Source: CAZUDI01 sp964618975 (lineage in GTDB: Bacteria; Desulfobacterota; Desulfomonilia; UBA1062). Taken from it: a stretch of 20,332 nt of DNA. The stretch lies in contig CAZUDI010000067.1 in assembly GCA_964618975.1 (NCBI GenBank), positions 1-20,332 on the forward strand. The letters are read 5' to 3'. The position numbers and the translations under genes are program-made. Shown here piece by piece: positions 8,277-15,912 of the stretch. Each line of letters begins with the position of its first letter. Position 1 is the first letter of the stretch. The notes beneath the pieces are model-generated. The model saw nothing but the letters and a program-made list of their open reading frames with translations. It did no database searches and was not told the DNA's origin.

Positions 8277-9746
8277 TCAGATCCCCGGGATGGAGGGGAT
8301 AGCCAGCAGAGCCTGCTTCAGGGCCTGAAACACCGCATAGCCGCTGCGGTAGCGTTCGGCAATCTCGGGGTTGGGTTCGAAGTATCGCTCGATCCTACCC
8401 ATACGATCGAACGCCTCCGCCAGATCGACATGCACCCCCAGGGCGATCGCCGCCAGGATGGCGGCCCCCAGGGTCGAGACCTCGGGGTTGCTGGCCTTGC
8501 CGATGCGTTTCCCGGATATGTCGGCCCTGAGCTGAAGCAGTTTGTCCGAGCGCGCCCCCCCGCCGCCGACATGCAGTGTTCCCAGTCCGCCTTCCACGCT
8601 CTGATCCACGAGGTCGAGCATGCCACGGGCATCGTAGGCCAGTCCTTCCACCATCGACTGGAAGATGGCCGTCTGATCGGTTGCCAGGTCCAGCCCGTAT
8701 ATGCAGCCCCGAGAGGCGTCGAATTGCGGCAGGGTAAAGAGGCGTGCCCGGCCGTCAAAGGTGGCCGCTGCGAACAGACGCTCAAAGATACCCTTCTGTG
8801 AGCGGTCCTGGCGGGTTAGCGAGGAGAGGTACCATTCCAGCAGGGCCCCGGAGGTCGGTACACCCATCATGGTGGCATACATCCCCGGCTGGGGCCCGCA
8901 GAAGGAGACCAGCGAGGATACGGGCCGGTCGCTGAGGTACCCCATGAGGTCCATGGTGCCGATGATCTCCGCCGCGAAGCCCCTATCGGCCGCGATGGCC
9001 CCCAGGCCGATGAGGCCGCAGACAAAATCGTGCGCCCCGATCACCACCGGTGTGACCGAAGGCAGCTTCACCTCACCGAAGGTATCTATCGTGCCGATTA
9101 TGCTAGCAGAGTCCACAATTCCCGGGCCAAGGGCGTCCGCGGAAATCCCCACCGCCTCGAGCAAGAGGGGCGACCATCTCTGCGCATGGATATCGAAGAG
9201 CATCTTGCGCGAGGCCATGGTATAATCGTTGACCGCCTCCAGGCCCAGGCGGCTCAGGATGTACTGCTGGATGTCATAGAAATATTTCGTCTGTGCGAAG
9301 ACCTGCGGCGCGTGCGCCTTGAGCCACAGGATCTTGGAACTGACGTTCATGGAGGCGATCGGCCCGCCGGTGATCTCCCAGTGCCGGCCGAAGTCCACCT
9401 GCTCCATGAAGGCCTCGGCCTCGCTCTGGGCCCTGGCATCAAAGGCCGGCAGGAGGTGGGAAAGGTTGGCCCCGTTCCCCTCCACGGGCACCACATTGTC
9501 GCCGAAGAAGCTGAAGGTCACGGCCTCTACCGGCGGGCCGCCCGGGACGATAACGCCCGCTACGGCCTGCTGCGCCGCCTTCCAGATCTGCCGCGGATCG
9601 ATCTCGGTGCGGTTCTCGGCCGGATGCAGCCAATCAAAGGGGGCCGCCACGCCGCGCACGAGCGTCCCGTCATCGGCCTTAACCAAGCTGGCGCGGACAT
9701 TGGATGTCCCGCAATCGACCACCAGAATCATAGCCTTTTCTTTCAT
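8277..9746 (-). CDS. FGGY-family carbohydrate kinase
   Basis: A 489-residue sugar kinase of the FGGY family, which transfers phosphate from ATP to a sugar or polyol in the cytoplasm. The N-terminal phosphate loop is VVDCGTSNVRASLV (Asp11). GAHDFVCGLIGLG holds the likely catalytic base Asp240. LHVGGGGARSDKLLQLRADISGK near 391-413 is the C-terminal ATP-domain signature. The length fits xylulokinase- and glycerol-kinase-like members (about 490-510). It is not close enough to XylB, GlpK, AraB or LsrK by eye to name the substrate. The ATG at 9746 follows AGGAGCAG. It is the last gene of a five-gene leftward operon with an aldolase and two dehydrogenases, so it probably makes the phosphorylated substrate for the aldolase. 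Confidence 0.88.
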   Translation of the reverse strand: MKEKAMILVVDCGTSNVRASLVKADDGTLVRGVAAPFDWLHPAENRTEIDPRQIWKAAQQAVAGVIVPGGPPVEAVTFSFFGDNVVPVEGNGANLSHLLPAFDARAQSEAEAFMEQVDFGRHWEITGGPIASMNVSSKILWLKAHAPQVFAQTKYFYDIQQYILSRLGLEAVNDYTMASRKMLFDIHAQRWSPLLLEAVGISADALGPGIVDSASIIGTIDTFGEVKLPSVTPVVIGAHDFVCGLIGLGAIAADRGFAAEIIGTMDLMGYLSDRPVSSLVSFCGPQPGMYATMMGVPTSGALLEWYLSSLTRQDRSQKGIFERLFAAATFDGRARLFTLPQFDASRGCIYGLDLATDQTAIFQSMVEGLAYDARGMLDLVDQSVEGGLGTLHVGGGGARSDKLLQLRADISGKRIGKASNPEVSTLGAAILAAIALGVHVDLAEAFDRMGRIERYFEPNPEIAERYRSGYAVFQALKQALLAIPSIPGI

Positions 9747-9821
9747 CGTTCTGCTCCTGTCACCAGGCCCTGCAGCTGTATCCCTGAGCACGGCCTGCCA
9801 TGCTATGCTTACCTCTCCGTC

Positions 9822-10664
9822 TCAGGGGGTGGGCTCGAGTGCGACCAACTCCTGGCCAATGGCCCCTGCCAGATAGGCCCTTTCCGATTCCAGATTCCAC
9901 AGCCCCAACCGCAGGATGAGGATCGCCAGGCGCCAGGCACGGATGCCCTCGTCACTCATCCCGGTGAGCCGGCGCAGCGTGGCGCGGTAGTGCCGGAAGA
10001 GACGCTCCCGGAAAAAGGCGATCAGCTTCAACCCCAGGGCCGTGGTCCCCGGGGGAGGATCACCCAGGGTGAGCAGGAGCGAGGTAAAGGCCACATCTGC
10101 GGCGGCATCGCCCCTGACCGCCAGGGCCCAATCGATCACCAGGGGTGTACCGGAGGTGACCATGATGTTGTCGGGGTGGAAATCGAGGTGGCAGACCGCA
10201 TCGCCCTCCGGCAGGCGTTCGAGGTAGCCCTCGAGAAGATCGAACTGGTGGGGGAGAATGGTGCCCTGAGGGACCGTGCGGCTCATGGAACGCACGAGAT
10301 CCTTGATGGGTGACAGCGCCTGGGTATGGAAGCCCAGGGTCTGGGCGTGCAGTCGCGCCATGGAGGCGGCCGTCGTATACAGGCGCAAGGGGTTGCGGAG
10401 GGTCTGTTGCAGGAGGGTGGTCTCCCCGGCGCGTCCGAAGATGATGCCCTCGCGCCCCTGAAATCGGCAGCGTCCGTAGACCGGCGGCACAGGCAGCCCC
10501 AGGGCATAGACCACGCTGTGGCGCTCGAACTCGGCCTCCACCTCGTCAAGTGCTACCCCGGCATGAAACAATTTGACCACTCGATCGGCCTCCAAGAGGT
10601 AGACATCCGACTTGCGCCCGATCCCCAGGAGATGCTCTTGTTTCAGGCTTAACCCCTCTTTCAT
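9822..10664 (-). CDS. Aminoglycoside phosphotransferase (APH)/choline kinase-fold protein
   Basis: A 280-residue protein-kinase-like small-molecule kinase. Visible are an N-lobe glycine loop LGIGRKSDVYLL, a likely ATP lysine in VVKLFH (Lys31), and the catalytic loop HLDFHPDNIMV (Asp161, Asn166). VIDWALAVRGDAAAD (Asp178) is the metal-binding DFG-equivalent. These are the APH motifs, but the operon gives no sign of antibiotic resistance. The family also contains choline, homoserine, fructosamine and 5-methylthioribose kinases. In this context it could phosphorylate a sugar, polyol or small alcohol. The substrate is unknown. The ATG at 10664 follows AGGAGG by 7 bases. It lies between the 2-hydroxyacid dehydrogenase and FGGY kinase genes in one operon. 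Confidence 0.8.
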   Translation of the reverse strand: MKEGLSLKQEHLLGIGRKSDVYLLEADRVVKLFHAGVALDEVEAEFERHSVVYALGLPVPPVYGRCRFQGREGIIFGRAGETTLLQQTLRNPLRLYTTAASMARLHAQTLGFHTQALSPIKDLVRSMSRTVPQGTILPHQFDLLEGYLERLPEGDAVCHLDFHPDNIMVTSGTPLVIDWALAVRGDAAADVAFTSLLLTLGDPPPGTTALGLKLIAFFRERLFRHYRATLRRLTGMSDEGIRAWRLAILILRLGLWNLESERAYLAGAIGQELVALEPTP

Positions 10665-10787
10665 CGACGATCCTCCTCTGATTATCTTTCCTCACGCCTC
10701 GAGTTGTTGACCTCTCCTTTTCGGTCTGTCAGGAACGAAGTCCCCCTGCCGGCGGCGCCCGGTGCAAAACGCATCCCAGGCCCGCCC

Positions 10788-11804
10788 TCAATTGACGATG
10801 AGATCGCTCCTGCCGGATGCGATATAGGCATTGATGGCATCTCTCAGCAGCAGGTGTGATTTGACGAGTTCATCGGTGGTGCCGCCGATATGGGGGGTCA
10901 GGGTCACGTTGTCAAGCCTCAGAAAGGGGTGGTCTGCGGGCAGGGGCTCTTCCCGGAAGACGTCCAGCGCGGCCCCGCTAATCCGCCGGGCCTCGAGGAG
11001 CTCTATGAGGGCCGCTTCATCAACCAGGCCGGCTCGCGCCGTATTGATGAAGTAGGCCCCCGGCCTCAGGCGCGCCAGCAGGTCCCGGCCGATGAGGCCC
11101 TGGGAATCTTCCGCCAGCCTCGCATGCAGGCTCACGATATCGGCCTCCTCGAAGATCTCCGGCAGTTCCTTGGGGCTCACGCCCTGGGAGAGCATCTCCT
11201 CGCGCGGGACTATAGGATCATAGGCCAGCACGCGGGCGCCGAAGGGTTTCAGGCGTTCGGCGACCTTGCGGCCGATGTGCCCGAAGCCCACCAGTCCGAC
11301 CGTCTGACCCCGCAGGGTGGTCCCGATGGCGATCTTGTCCCAGGTGCCCCCGCGCACCGCGGCATGACAACGGGCGATATTGCGCAACTCACAGAGCATG
11401 AGGCCCAGGGCGAGATCGGCCACGGAATCGGCATTGCGCACCACGTGCATGACCGGGATACCCCGGGCGTTGGCCGCCTCCAGGTTGATATGCTCCAGTC
11501 CGGCGCGGCACGTGCCGATGAGCTTCAGACGGGTGGCGGCCTCGATCACCCGCCGGGGAACCGGGCAGAGGTGCACCAGCAGCATATCGGCATCGACGAT
11601 CTCCTCCAGCAGTCCTGCGGGTGGGGTCTCGCCCTCCGGACCGTTGCGCTCCATGGCGTGGATGCGGTCCTGGAAGGCCTCGATGTCATCGTCCCAGCCC
11701 CAGTGCAACGCCACGATTTGTTTCTCTTCGGGGTAGTTTAGCTCAGAGGCGGCTTGCCCAAGCTGCTCCTTGGTGATGAAATCCCCTACAACGACAATCT
11801 TCAT
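10788..11804 (-). CDS. D-isomer-specific 2-hydroxyacid dehydrogenase (SerA/GyaR-like)
   Basis: A 338-residue NAD-dependent oxidoreductase that interconverts a D-2-hydroxyacid and its 2-oxoacid in the cytoplasm. The Rossmann motif is VGLVGFGHIGRKVAERL (173-178), followed by YDP with Asp196, favouring NAD over NADP. The catalytic triad is visible as NTARAGLVDE (Arg257), FREEPLP (Glu285 or 286) and TPHIGGTTDE (His305). There is no ACT domain, so this is not full-length SerA. The ATG at 11804 follows AAAGGAGGGGG; a longer frame to 11897 has no good site. In an operon with a class II aldolase and sugar kinase it may act on a hydroxyacid made during sugar-acid breakdown. The substrate is inferred only at class level. 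Confidence 0.88.
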   Translation of the reverse strand: MKIVVVGDFITKEQLGQAASELNYPEEKQIVALHWGWDDDIEAFQDRIHAMERNGPEGETPPAGLLEEIVDADMLLVHLCPVPRRVIEAATRLKLIGTCRAGLEHINLEAANARGIPVMHVVRNADSVADLALGLMLCELRNIARCHAAVRGGTWDKIAIGTTLRGQTVGLVGFGHIGRKVAERLKPFGARVLAYDPIVPREEMLSQGVSPKELPEIFEEADIVSLHARLAEDSQGLIGRDLLARLRPGAYFINTARAGLVDEAALIELLEARRISGAALDVFREEPLPADHPFLRLDNVTLTPHIGGTTDELVKSHLLLRDAINAYIASGRSDLIVN

Positions 11805-11946
11805 ACCCCCTCCTTTCCCTTTGTGATGCGCACCGGCCCCTGACGGTGAAGACCGCGCCCGGAAACCGGATCGACTTCCTGCAGGCCAGGTCGTCACACC
11901 GGGCAGCCCTGTCGGAAGGTGCTGCCGGTATCAAGGTGTGCCGCCC

Positions 11947-12597
11947 TCAAACCGCCTTGAGTTGCCCTATCAGCTCGATGATGTTCTGCGGCAGGGTGGT
12001 GACCGCCTTGCCGGTGGACAGGGCATACAGGTAGATCCTGGCGGTCTTTTCCAAAAGCTCGACATTGATCCAGGCCTTCTCGAGGGTCGATCCCAGGCTC
12101 AGGGTGCCGTGATTCTGGATCAGGTAGCATTGGCAGTGATTGTCGAGCCTGGAGGCCACGTTGGCAATCAGCTCCGGGCTGCCCGAAAGGGCGTAGGGGA
12201 TGACCTCCACTACTTCTCCCATACTGAAGCCCACCTCGTCGAACAGCGCCGGGATGGGGGTGTTGATCACCGCAAAGACACTGGCAAAGATCTGGTGCGT
12301 GTGGATGACGGCGTTCACATCCGGGCGGCTGAGGTACACCTCCCGGTGCATGCCGGCCTCCACTGACGGGGTACGCTCACCTTCGAGGGTCTTCAGATCG
12401 AAGTCGAGCACGCACATGTCGGCCAGGGTCATCTCCTGGTACGGCAGGGTGGAGGGGGTGACAACGAAGGCCTCCTCCCCGGGGACACGCAGGGAGACGT
12501 TGCCGCCCGTGCCCTTGAGGGCCCCGAAATAGCCGTGCTCAGATAACCACTGGCAACACTCGAGGACGCTTTGTGCATAGTCATCATACCTTCCCAT
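11947..12597 (-). CDS. Class II aldolase/adducin family protein (L-fuculose-phosphate aldolase-like)
   Basis: A 216-residue zinc-dependent aldolase-type protein, the same size as E. coli FucA (215). GTGGNVSLR near 29-37 binds substrate phosphate. Glu80 in PSVEAGMH is the acid/base residue. His99 and His101 in IHTHQ and His163 in QNHGTLSLG are the zinc ligands, and their spacing matches FucA (Glu73, His92, His94, His155). It probably cleaves a ketose 1-phosphate to DHAP and an aldehyde, although some family members are epimerases, dehydratases or decarboxylases. The start is either ATG at 12597 or GTG at 12600, both behind AAAGGAGGGGGAG. It is the second gene of the carbohydrate operon, behind an alcohol dehydrogenase that could reduce or oxidise the aldehyde. 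Confidence 0.88.
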   Translation of the reverse strand: MGRYDDYAQSVLECCQWLSEHGYFGALKGTGGNVSLRVPGEEAFVVTPSTLPYQEMTLADMCVLDFDLKTLEGERTPSVEAGMHREVYLSRPDVNAVIHTHQIFASVFAVINTPIPALFDEVGFSMGEVVEVIPYALSGSPELIANVASRLDNHCQCYLIQNHGTLSLGSTLEKAWINVELLEKTARIYLYALSTGKAVTTLPQNIIELIGQLKAV

Positions 12598-12690
12598 CAC
12601 TCACTCCCCCTCCTTTCGTTATCGGCATCCTGGCACCTCCCCGCGGTCCTTCTCTCCCAGGCCGGTCACACTCCCGCCCAAGGACCGCCC

Positions 12691-13740
12691 TCAATCCAAT
12701 ATGACGACCTTCTTGAGGCCCTTTTTATCGAGCGTCAGATCGATGGCCGCCATCACCCCTTCGAGCGCGGTGAAGCGGTGTGAGATGAGCCGCTTGACAT
12801 CGATGCGCCCCGCGGCGATCATCTTGAGGGCGTTCTCGTAATCGTCCGGCGAGAACGACGAGGTGCCCACCAGGGTCAGCTCCTGGTAGTGCAGCATGTC
12901 CGAGGACATCTCCACCACGGTGCCACTCGGCAGCCCCCCGAAAAAGTTCACGGTCCCGCCACCGCGGGCCAGCTGCAGGGCCAAGAGGTAGGTCGCCACC
13001 GTACCCACGGCCTCGATCACCACGTCCGAACCCAGATACCCCGTAACCTCCTTTACACGCGCCACCGGATCCTCACGGCCGGTATCGATCAGGGTGTCCG
13101 CGCCCAGGGTGCGGGCCGTCTCCAGCCGGTCCGCCTGCTGATCCAGCATGATCACCTGACCCGCACCGCACGACCTGGCCAGTTGGAGCAGGATCAGCCC
13201 CATGGGGCCGGCCCCGATGATGGTGACCGTCTGCCCCAGGCCGATGTTGGTCTTGCGGATGGCATGAAGACAGGACGCCACCGGCTCAGTCAGGGCGGCC
13301 TCCTCGAAGGAGACGCCGTCGGGGATGGGGAGCGCCCGCAGCGAGGCGTTGTTCCCGGGGACCTTGAAATATTCCGCAAACCCGCCGGGCTGCACGAAGG
13401 AAAACGGCGCCTGGACGCAGAAACGATAGCTGCCCGCCCGGCAGGCCGGGCAGCGCCCGCAAGGCACATAGGGCGAGACGGCCACGGCCTGTCCCACCTT
13501 GAGGCCTTCGACCCGGGCCCCCACCGCGGCCACCTCGCCGGACATCTCATGCCCGGGCACCCATGGCAGACCATAGAGCTCGATAAAAAAATGCTTACCC
13601 CGCATGGAGGCCTTGACATCGGTGTAGCACAACGAGCAGGCGCGCATGCGCACCAGGAATTCATCGTCGGTGATTTCGGGTTTCGGCATGTCCACCACAT
13701 GGATGACCTTGGGGATTTCAAAGAGGGCGGCGGCCTTCAT
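12691..13740 (-). CDS. Zinc-dependent medium-chain alcohol/polyol dehydrogenase
   Basis: A 349-residue MDR dehydrogenase similar to sorbitol and threonine dehydrogenases, about the usual length. Catalytic zinc residues are seen at Cys38 (SLCYTD) and His64-Glu65 (GHE), with Glu152 in LTEPVASC. The structural zinc site is Cys94, 97, 100 and 108 (CGRCPACRAGSYRFC). The nucleotide motif GAGPMG (176-181) is followed by Asp200 at the end of the second strand, which favours NAD. The ATG at 13740 follows AAAGGAGACAAGC. It is the first gene of the carbohydrate operon, 63 bases after a perfect dyad that overlaps the likely promoter. The substrate is probably a sugar alcohol or the aldehyde or alcohol product of the aldolase. 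Confidence 0.9.
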   Translation of the reverse strand: MKAAALFEIPKVIHVVDMPKPEITDDEFLVRMRACSLCYTDVKASMRGKHFFIELYGLPWVPGHEMSGEVAAVGARVEGLKVGQAVAVSPYVPCGRCPACRAGSYRFCVQAPFSFVQPGGFAEYFKVPGNNASLRALPIPDGVSFEEAALTEPVASCLHAIRKTNIGLGQTVTIIGAGPMGLILLQLARSCGAGQVIMLDQQADRLETARTLGADTLIDTGREDPVARVKEVTGYLGSDVVIEAVGTVATYLLALQLARGGGTVNFFGGLPSGTVVEMSSDMLHYQELTLVGTSSFSPDDYENALKMIAAGRIDVKRLISHRFTALEGVMAAIDLTLDKKGLKKVVILD

Positions 13741-13802
13741 GCTTGTCTCCTTTCATGCAGTTATGGAGGGGGCAGGCAGCAGCCGCACCCTTCCTTGCCC
13801 AG

Positions 13803-13837
13803 ACAGGATCATATTAACATAGTTAATATGATCCTGT
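13803..13837. promoter_or_regulatory. Perfect 16-bp inverted repeat, probable operator
   Basis: The left arm ACAGGATCATATTAAC (13803-13818) and right arm GTTAATATGATCCTGT (13822-13837) are exact complements around ATA. The core TTAAC-N3-GTTAA is the kind of AT-rich dyad bound by dimeric helix-turn-helix repressors such as the MarR family. It covers the probable core promoter of the carbohydrate operon. No regulator gene is adjacent. A hairpin in the leader RNA is the alternative. Confidence 0.7.
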
Positions 13838-13840
13838 AAA
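13811..13840 (-). promoter_or_regulatory. Probable promoter of the five-gene carbohydrate operon
   Basis: Read leftward, TTTACA (13835-13840, 5 of 6) and TAATAT (13811-13816, 4 of 6) are 18 bases apart. They lie almost wholly inside the 16-bp dyad. The predicted start is about 65 bases before the dehydrogenase ATG at 13740. A repressor on the dyad would block RNA polymerase. Confidence 0.5.
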
Positions 13841-14007
13841 GCGGACCGTGAGCCCCATCCCCGGCCCGAGGAGCGGCCCCAGGACCAGACCGCGCATACC
13901 GTTATCACCGTAAGCCCCGCCGGGCGACCCCGAGTCATGGGAGGCCAACCAGCCGCCTCAGGTGGCGGGAACCCCCCTGTCAATACATGTCCCCTTAATT
14001 CACATCC

Positions 14008-14023
14008 TGTCCCGCGCGGGACA
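14008..14023. other. Perfect 16-bp palindrome TGTCCCGCGCGGGACA
   Basis: This is an exactly self-complementary sequence with no spacer, in the noncoding stretch after the radical SAM gene. It could be a protein-binding site or a cruciform or hairpin remnant. Nothing next to it assigns a role. Confidence 0.5.
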
Positions 14024-14098
14024 CGGGGCCACGCCCCAGTCTCACCGCGAGCAGAGGGCTTAGCGCCCGCGCAGGGGCCACCCCCGCCCTCACAAGCC

Positions 14099-14115
14099 TT
14101 CGCGCTCGACGCGAA
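14099..14115 (-). terminator. Weak hairpin after the radical SAM gene
   Basis: TTCGCG and CGCGAA pair around a 5-base loop, starting about 14 bases past the stop at 14129. No T-tract follows, so it could only be a weak or Rho-assisted end. Confidence 0.25.
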
Positions 14116-14128
14116 CGGCCGGCAGACC

Positions 14129-15676
14129 TCAGCCGCGCATGCCGGTGAAAAACGGGGCATGGTTGGAGGTGAAAACCGGCGGGTCACGCCCGATGATCGG
14201 CCGGATGGCCGGGTGGCACCTGAATTCACGCTCCAGAAAAACCCGCACGGCGGCGCGGTCCCATCCTTCGGGGTGCGCGAAACTGCTGCACAGGCTCAGG
14301 TCGCCCTCGTAGAAGGCGCCCGTCTCCAGGTTCCCGGCCAACGGACTGTGGGCGGGCAGGTTGAATATCGCCAGGTTGAGAAATCCGATCGCGCCCGCAT
14401 GACGCACCGTGAAATCCAGGGTCATCCTGGCCGCGGCGTGCGTCTCCTGCGGCGTACCGAAGAGCAGGTAGACATAGCTGGCAATGCCCGCCCTCTTCAG
14501 GGCCTTCAGCGCGAGAGAGGCGGTCTCAAGATTGAGCCCCTTGTTGAGTTCATCCAGCACCCGCTGATCCCCGGACTCGATCCCCAGTTGGAGCATGGTA
14601 CAGCCCGAGCGCTTCAGGCTGCGGCAGAAGTCCTCATCGGCCAGCTGCTCCGTGACGCGGGCAAAGCCGTACCAGGGCACCCCCAGGGGGTTCTCGCAAA
14701 GCCACTCAAGCAGCGCCGGGCTCAGGGCGTTGTCCAGAAAATGCACCAGACGTGTCGCATGCTGCCCGCAGAGACGGGCGACTTCCGCCCCCACGCGCGA
14801 CGGACTCAGGGGCACGTAAGCGTTCCCCTGGGCCGTTTCCGGACAGAACGCGCAGCGTCCCCAGTAGCAGCCCTCCGAGGCGCTGTAGGGCAGAATGAGT
14901 CCAGGGGCCAGGTAGTCGGCCAAAGGAAAGTCGCTGTAATGTGGGGCAGCGTCCGGCCGGCAGGACTCTTCACCCATCAGGGCGGCCAGCCGCTCCTCGC
15001 CTGGGCCCGCCACCATCTCGTCCACCAGTCCCCCCCAGGGGCTTCTCCAGTCGGTCTGGCTCATCCATGCACTCACCAGTCCCCCGCCCAGAACGATCCT
15101 GACCTGCGGCAGGAGCCGGCGGAGATAACCGATCATGGCGAAGGTGCATAGGCCCTGGCTGAGGTAATTCAGGGAGAAGCCCACAACTACAGGACTGTGC
15201 CGTGCGGCGAGCCCCGCCAGACGCCCTGCGAAATAGGGGTAGAAGGGGTTGCGTTCCGGGTGACAGGCGGCCCAGCCAAGGTCCGCACTGCGCAACGGCG
15301 AGCGCCGCTCATCACGGTAATCCGCCAGTCCCACCCGCACGTCCCCGGAGACCCCGGCCGTCTGCAGGACCCTTCCGAGGTCCCGCACGGCTCTGGCATA
15401 GCGGTCGAGATTTTCGAAGCCCCTGCCGGAGCGCAGAACAGCGAGATTAAGCTCCCGGCGCTTCCAGGCACCCACGCTCCACCGGTCGCCTGCCTGCCCT
15501 GTCCGCGGAAAACCGCCGCCGATCAGATACAGCAGGCCCTCGATATTGGCATCCAGCACCTTAACCGTGATGCCGTTATGCCTGAGGGCGCCGGCCAGGC
15601 GGGCGATACCAGCGGGCGGCTCGCACGGCCTCACCACGGGCGGGTGAATGAGGAGGATCTCTGCCCCTGTCTGCAT
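14129..15676 (-). CDS. B12-binding-type radical SAM protein
   Basis: A 515-residue protein of the COG1032 radical SAM class. The N-terminal roughly 230 residues resemble a cobalamin-binding Rossmann domain (ILLIHPPVVRP, VKVLDANIEG, VVVGFSLNYLSQG, IVLGGGLVSAW). It shows DANIEG rather than the DxHxxG of base-off cobalamin proteins. The radical SAM core follows with the cluster motif CYWGRCAFC (Cys270, 275, 278), spaced CX4CX2C rather than the usual CX3CX2C. LQLGIESGDQRVLDELNKG is the typical beta-4 glycine/SAM region, and SYVYLLFGTPQET the later barrel. The ATG at 15676 follows AAGGAAGG. The reaction is unknown; family members methylate, cyclise or rearrange unactivated carbons. It stands alone, with no RiPP precursor or hopanoid gene beside it. 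Confidence 0.87.
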   Translation of the reverse strand: MQTGAEILLIHPPVVRPCEPPAGIARLAGALRHNGITVKVLDANIEGLLYLIGGGFPRTGQAGDRWSVGAWKRRELNLAVLRSGRGFENLDRYARAVRDLGRVLQTAGVSGDVRVGLADYRDERRSPLRSADLGWAACHPERNPFYPYFAGRLAGLAARHSPVVVGFSLNYLSQGLCTFAMIGYLRRLLPQVRIVLGGGLVSAWMSQTDWRSPWGGLVDEMVAGPGEERLAALMGEESCRPDAAPHYSDFPLADYLAPGLILPYSASEGCYWGRCAFCPETAQGNAYVPLSPSRVGAEVARLCGQHATRLVHFLDNALSPALLEWLCENPLGVPWYGFARVTEQLADEDFCRSLKRSGCTMLQLGIESGDQRVLDELNKGLNLETASLALKALKRAGIASYVYLLFGTPQETHAAARMTLDFTVRHAGAIGFLNLAIFNLPAHSPLAGNLETGAFYEGDLSLCSSFAHPEGWDRAAVRVFLEREFRCHPAIRPIIGRDPPVFTSNHAPFFTGMRG

Positions 15677-15803
15677 GCGCCCTTCCTTATCCGAAATTAC
15701 CCCCGTACGAAAGCAGGAAAGCCGTCCCCCGACAAAGTCGGAAACCAGCGCGATACCCCACGAGAGACCTCCCCTTTAGCCTGCGAGGATCCGGAATCAA
15801 TCA

Positions 15804-15873
15804 GGGGTATGAACCCCGGGGCATACCCTGGCCCCTTCTTGACGCCGCCAGTGGCGGGCAAGGCGACACGCAG
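15804..15873 (+). repeat. Dispersed two-hairpin element, copy D
   Basis: The sequence begins GGGGTATGAACCCC. The first inverted pair is CCGGGG-CATA-CCCTGG with one G-T pair. CTTGACG comes next, then the second hairpin CCGCC-AGT-GGCGG. The GAATTCGAC block is changed to CAAGGCGACA. It lies in the divergent gap between the radical SAM and DUF2784 genes. Confidence 0.78.
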
Positions 15874-15912
15874 TACTTGAACCTTTGCCCCCATCGGTCT
15901 ATCTCTTGATTT

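Larger units (their letters stand above)
13741..14128. other. Intergenic region with operon promoter and clustered palindromes
   Basis: A 388-base stretch between the radical SAM stop and the carbohydrate operon. It contains the 13803-13840 promoter/dyad, a possible truncated copy of the dispersed element (TCATGGG near 13936 and CCGCC/GGCGG near 13961-13977), a 16-bp palindrome at 14008 and a 6-bp hairpin at 14099. A frame open across it has low-complexity composition and no recognisable domain. Confidence 0.6.

Noticed and set aside
9822..10664. Aminoglycoside resistance gene
   Set aside because: Motifs show only the APH fold. Its place in a metabolic operon, with no mobile element, argues against resistance.
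13753..14229. Minus-strand open frame of 158 codons across the operon promoter region
   Set aside because: The product is low-complexity (Gly/Pro/Arg/Ala), overlaps the radical SAM 3' end and runs through the operator and palindromes. No domain or start signal supports it.
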